DNA of 31,934 nt from Welwitschia mirabilis (taxonomy: Eukaryota > Gnetophyta > Gnetopsida > Welwitschiales): the NCBI GenBank assembly GCA_051453625.1, contig JBOZIK010000001.1, positions 57,148,226 through 57,180,159 on the forward strand, given 5' to 3'. The translations under genes were made by a program, and so were the position numbers. The notes beneath the pieces were generated by a model that worked only from the letters and a program-made list of their open reading frames with translations, was not told where the DNA came from and ran no database searches. This document shows, in pieces, positions 28,772-31,934 of this stretch; position 1 is the stretch's first letter; each line of letters starts with the position of its first letter.

Positions 28772-30117
28772 TGAAAGACATTCATAGTTTTATATTTAAC
28801 TAGGTTTAACTAAGTTTTCCCTTAGTATTATTCTTTTTACATGGATAACTTGAGTAGGTTTTTAGAAGTTTTATACCTTTTCTTACTTAATGTGAGTAAC
28901 AATAAAAGAAAAGAAAAAGAGAAGAGTTTAGAATTTTATGTAAAACTTCAAAGGAAAAGATGGAAGCAAGTAATCTTTGAGAGTATTACCTAATTCATCC
29001 TTTAAAGTCCTCACTTACAATATGCTACCCTTATCCTAAAACTAACTTCATATTACCAGGTATGAAGGCTTGGTTCATGGTGATATAATCTCATTTACCA
29101 TATGAGTGTTAATGAATTCAATGGTCACTAATCCTTCATAGTCTAGTAATTAAAATAGAAAGTATAAACATTAAAGTGCACAAGATCCATGAAATTATTA
29201 AGATGTAAACCAGTTAACTATTGAAATTTACTCTGTTGATCAAATAAATCTTAATCATTGCATTAATGCTTAAGCATTTCTAGAACAAATTGAATTGAAA
29301 CTAATGATTAAAATCAAGTAACTCCTTAGTATTAAATTAAAAAGACAAGGCATGTAACATCAAAGATAAAGGAAGCAGAAAGAAGTCTTTGAACAATCCT
29401 TAAAAGCAAGCTCACTACCCAAAGACGTGCTCAAAAGGTCATCTGTGACTTGATGCTCCAAGTTTTTAACTTTGCCCAAATGAAGGATATTATAATTTAA
29501 GGGCTTAAGTCCCTTTTATAAGAAAACATAAAGGTTGGAGGTGCTTATGGCTTATAATGTTAGATGAGCAGTTATAGAATGATTGCATTAGGTAGGGTGT
29601 TTGTCATCTTTTCCATTTGGTAAAGATTCTTATTATGATGCTAACACTTAACTTCTATATGCTACTACTTTTGCCAACTGCTAGTATCACTATGTGTTTT
29701 CAGTATCATCCTACTCAGAAATTTCACATATCCTATTACATGTCATTGTTATTATTTCCATGTGTCATTAAGAATACTATTTATTTATGATGTGGAATTT
29801 AATCAAGCTCATAACTGCATCTAATTTAATTTTGCATCACAATGCATGAATGTGAGATTTAAAGTATTTTACCCTTATAAACTGATGACACTAGGTAACT
29901 TGAACGGTGGGCCTAACATTCTAGGTTGGATCATCTTTAGATTTTATAGTGTTCTTCAAATGTAGTACTTATTCTAAAAATGTTACGGGGAGATGACAAG
30001 TACAAAATTATTATAGAAAACAAATAGAAGACATTTTTTATGATAAAATTAATTATATTAATGCCTTTCATTAAGATAAATTAGTTATTTAACTTGATCG
30101 TAATATCAATTTTTACA
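28772..30117 (-). repeat. inverted copy of the second gypsy LTR, probably solo
   Basis: The minus strand from 30117 (TGTAAAAATTGATATTAC) matches the plus strand from 20972 through about 22314. Only the LTR is shared: no PBS lies at its inner end and no polypurine tract before its start, so it looks like a solo LTR or an orphan end of another insertion. The five-base flanks (atcat and tgtta) do not match. Confidence 0.8.
29511..29520 (-). promoter_or_regulatory. TATA box of the inverted LTR
   Basis: The minus strand reads TATAAAAGGG, followed by 'acttaagccc', as in the other copy. Confidence 0.75.
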
Positions 30118-31390
30118 TGTTAACCCAATCGCTAAATAAACTTTTGTTAGTGACTTAGTAAAAAGTTGATAATGAAATGGTTAATCATGGAAAATTTATC
30201 TAAGTCAAAGTGCTCAAGTGTGAAAATGATATAACTTTAAAAAATTTTATGAATAATTTTTGTAAATAAGACATCAAAATAAAAATTTGATGAAAGACAA
30301 TGTGAATCGAATGTCATGATTCCTAACAAAAACTAAACTTTATCCTCAAAGTTTTATGGTGGAAAGCATTTAATACATTTGATAACATAACCTTAGAAAT
30401 ATTTCCACGAGTCTTTTTATTGAAAACCATGCAAATGATGCATCTATTCTACAAAAAAGAAAAACTAACTAAGGTGAAAAGACTATACTAAGAGGAAATT
30501 CAATTCATAAAATAATTTAATATCATATGATTTATTTCTTATGAAAAGGGGGTGAGGCTAACTGTGTGTTGGAGATGGAAATTGAAATGAGTTAAAAGAC
30601 TAAATCATAAAACTAATGAATAGATAAGCAAACCTACTTAAGTTAATAAACCTTATTATATTTTTGTATTTTTAGTGGATTATGATATTAACCAAGCATA
30701 GTATTAACGAAGTAACTTATAAAAATTTAAGAAATTATAAAAAATCCTAAGTATGAAGGTGAAAAGACAACAAATCACAAAAAACCTCTAATTCCCATTT
30801 TTTATTTCCCTTATTTTTCATTTCTACCAATATAAATGTCCTTAGTTTTAAGCCTTTAAATCACATTGAGCATTAAATATTATAATATTTTCTTCTAACA
30901 GAGCTAAGCATGTTTTTTCGTGAAGAAATTAGTATTACATTACTAGTAAGTGTTTATAGCCCTCATGCACTTGATTATGTTGTAAGTAGATTATTAGAGT
31001 TGTATAGCCATTAAGTGTCGATAGCCTCGATGTAGTTAACTAAATCAAATTAAGTGATTAATAAGAAGTGCATTTGGAGAAGAGATATTAGATTTGTTTT
31101 TCCCTTCTTAGTATGAATTTTTCCATCCTTTATGATGCTCCATTGTATCTCTTATTTCTACATAAAATAATATGGTATGAAAACCATGAAATCATTATAG
31201 TTTTTAGTATGTCCTTTACAACATAAAGATTAAGGTAGGAGTTCAAAATTAAAATGGATTAAGATGTAATACGAAGAACGACTTCAAGTTATCACATACT
31301 TGATTTTTATGAAAATGAAATTAGATTTATTTTCTACTTTTTCATGTTGATAATATATGAATTCCTAGTAATGGAAACTAGGTAGAGCTC
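30118..31390. other. AT-rich unassigned stretch
   Basis: No domain, RNA gene or repeat seen. 'gaaaaggggg' at 30541-30550 followed by TG looks like a polypurine tract plus LTR start, but nothing supports it. Confidence 0.6.
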
Positions 31391-31469
31391 TAAAGATCAT
31401 GGATCTAGAGAAGGAGAGTGCAAGTTTTAGAGATTGTAGTTCAGTGGGGGTGGTTTCAGTCCCTAATCA

Positions 31470-31569
31470 NNNNNNNNNNNNNNNNNNNNNNNNNNNNNNN
31501 NNNNNNNNNNNNNNNNNNNNNNNNNNNNNNNNNNNNNNNNNNNNNNNNNNNNNNNNNNNNNNNNNNNNN
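31470..31569. other. assembly gap, 100 N, with 11-base flank overlap
   Basis: GTCCCTAATCA stands immediately on both sides of the Ns, so the two contigs may simply overlap. Confidence 0.99.
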
Positions 31570-31694
31570 GTCCCTAATCATAGTGCAGGGGGCATTTCCA
31601 GCTGCAAGATAGGTAATAGTTAGGTAACTTTTGGGAGTCCTTCTTAAAATTTTAATCAGTTTTTTAGGGTTTTCTATTGGGGTTTAGCCCCACG

Positions 31695-31934
31695 ATGGAG
31701 AAGACTCAGTTCTCTAAGGAGGGGAAATCTCTCGTATTGGACATAGATGAAAATACGTGTAGTAAAATTGAGAAAAAACTTAAGTTTAGCCTCATTGGCA
31801 AGTTTATCTTTTTCGGCCCTTAACCTCAGCTAGATCAGATCTGTGATTAGGTTCTAATGGAATGGACAGGGATCAGTAAAGTCAATGTTATAGCAATGCT
31901 GGAATGGATGATTTTATTCCAGCTAGACAATGAA
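31695..31934 (+). pseudogene. LINE ORF1, DUF4283-like, partial and broken
   Basis: From ATG 31695 one frame reads to the window end with two in-frame stops. 'KFSLIGKFIFFG', 'LDQICD-stop-VLMEWTGI', 'KVNVIAM' and 'LFQLDNE' follow the DUF4283 pattern of plant LINE gag-like proteins (SL.GKF.G..P....I...V...W...G.V.V......FLF.F..E). It would be an RNA-binding ORF1 protein. The stops are TAA after 'FFGP' and TAG after 'QICD'. Confidence 0.7.

Larger units (their letters stand above)
31399..31934 (+). mobile_element. 5' end of a plus-strand L1-type LINE, running off the right edge
   Basis: It is recognised from the DUF4283-like ORF1 at 31695. Upstream, an open frame from ATG 31399 ('MDLEKESASFRDCSS') reaches the gap at 31470 and resumes beyond it in register ('VPNHSAGGISS'). 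The true 5' end of the element is not identifiable. Confidence 0.6.

Noticed and set aside
30541-30560. Polypurine tract GAAAAGGGGG followed by TG as a 3' LTR start
   Set aside because: The following sequence matches neither LTR family in the window and no second copy exists here.

Overview
This window looks like intergenic heterochromatin from a large, repeat-rich, AT-rich seed-plant genome. The families point to a plant: Athila-type Ty3/gypsy elements primed by tRNA-Asp, a Ty1/copia element primed by initiator tRNA-Met, and plant L1-type LINEs with DUF4283, RT and zf-RVT domains. I found no intact host protein-coding gene. The one gene that looks functional is a tRNA-Thr(CGT). Almost all other recognisable sequence is decayed transposon, readable because frames survive with point-mutation stops (often CAA to TAA or TGG to TAG). 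I did all homology assignments by reading translations by eye, without a database search.

Layout. (1) 1-7272, minus strand: interior of an Athila-type gypsy element (gag, protease, RT, RNase H, integrase), running off the left edge. Its primer binding site is at 7251-7269 and its 5' LTR begins at 7273. The zinc-knuckle-to-protease part occurs twice, either side of an N gap. (2) 8085-18967, minus strand: a 5'-truncated L1-type LINE, split by (3) a copia-type element at 8689-16828, plus strand. The copia element has LTRs, PBS, gag, protease and PPT but no integrase, RT or RNase H. In their place is an extra ORF (13829-14788) resembling the 'putative plant transposon protein' family, with a possible promoter and polyadenylation signal of its own. 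(4) 19411-19680: a GC-rich island (about 54% GC at its core) holding the tRNA-Thr gene. (5) 19990-20760, minus strand: relics of a second gypsy type (gag and integrase tail). (6) 20972 to about 25400, plus strand: a second Athila-like element with 5' LTR, PBS and gag-protease, but no RT or integrase that I can see. (7) 25401-28771: very AT-rich, nothing firm. (8) 28772-30117: an inverted copy of the LTR of element 6. (9) From about 31399 to the right edge: the 5' end of another LINE with a DUF4283-like ORF1.

The window is therefore a nest of dead elements: a non-autonomous copia element inside a LINE, flanked by gypsy elements. Seven N gaps are present. Three (4473, 9705, 13002) are flanked by diverged copies of the same sequence and a fourth (31470) by an 11-base overlap, so any repeat or copy-number claim there depends on the assembly. 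Two 82-N gaps (16395, 21619) match exactly the length expected from a homologous copy elsewhere in the window.
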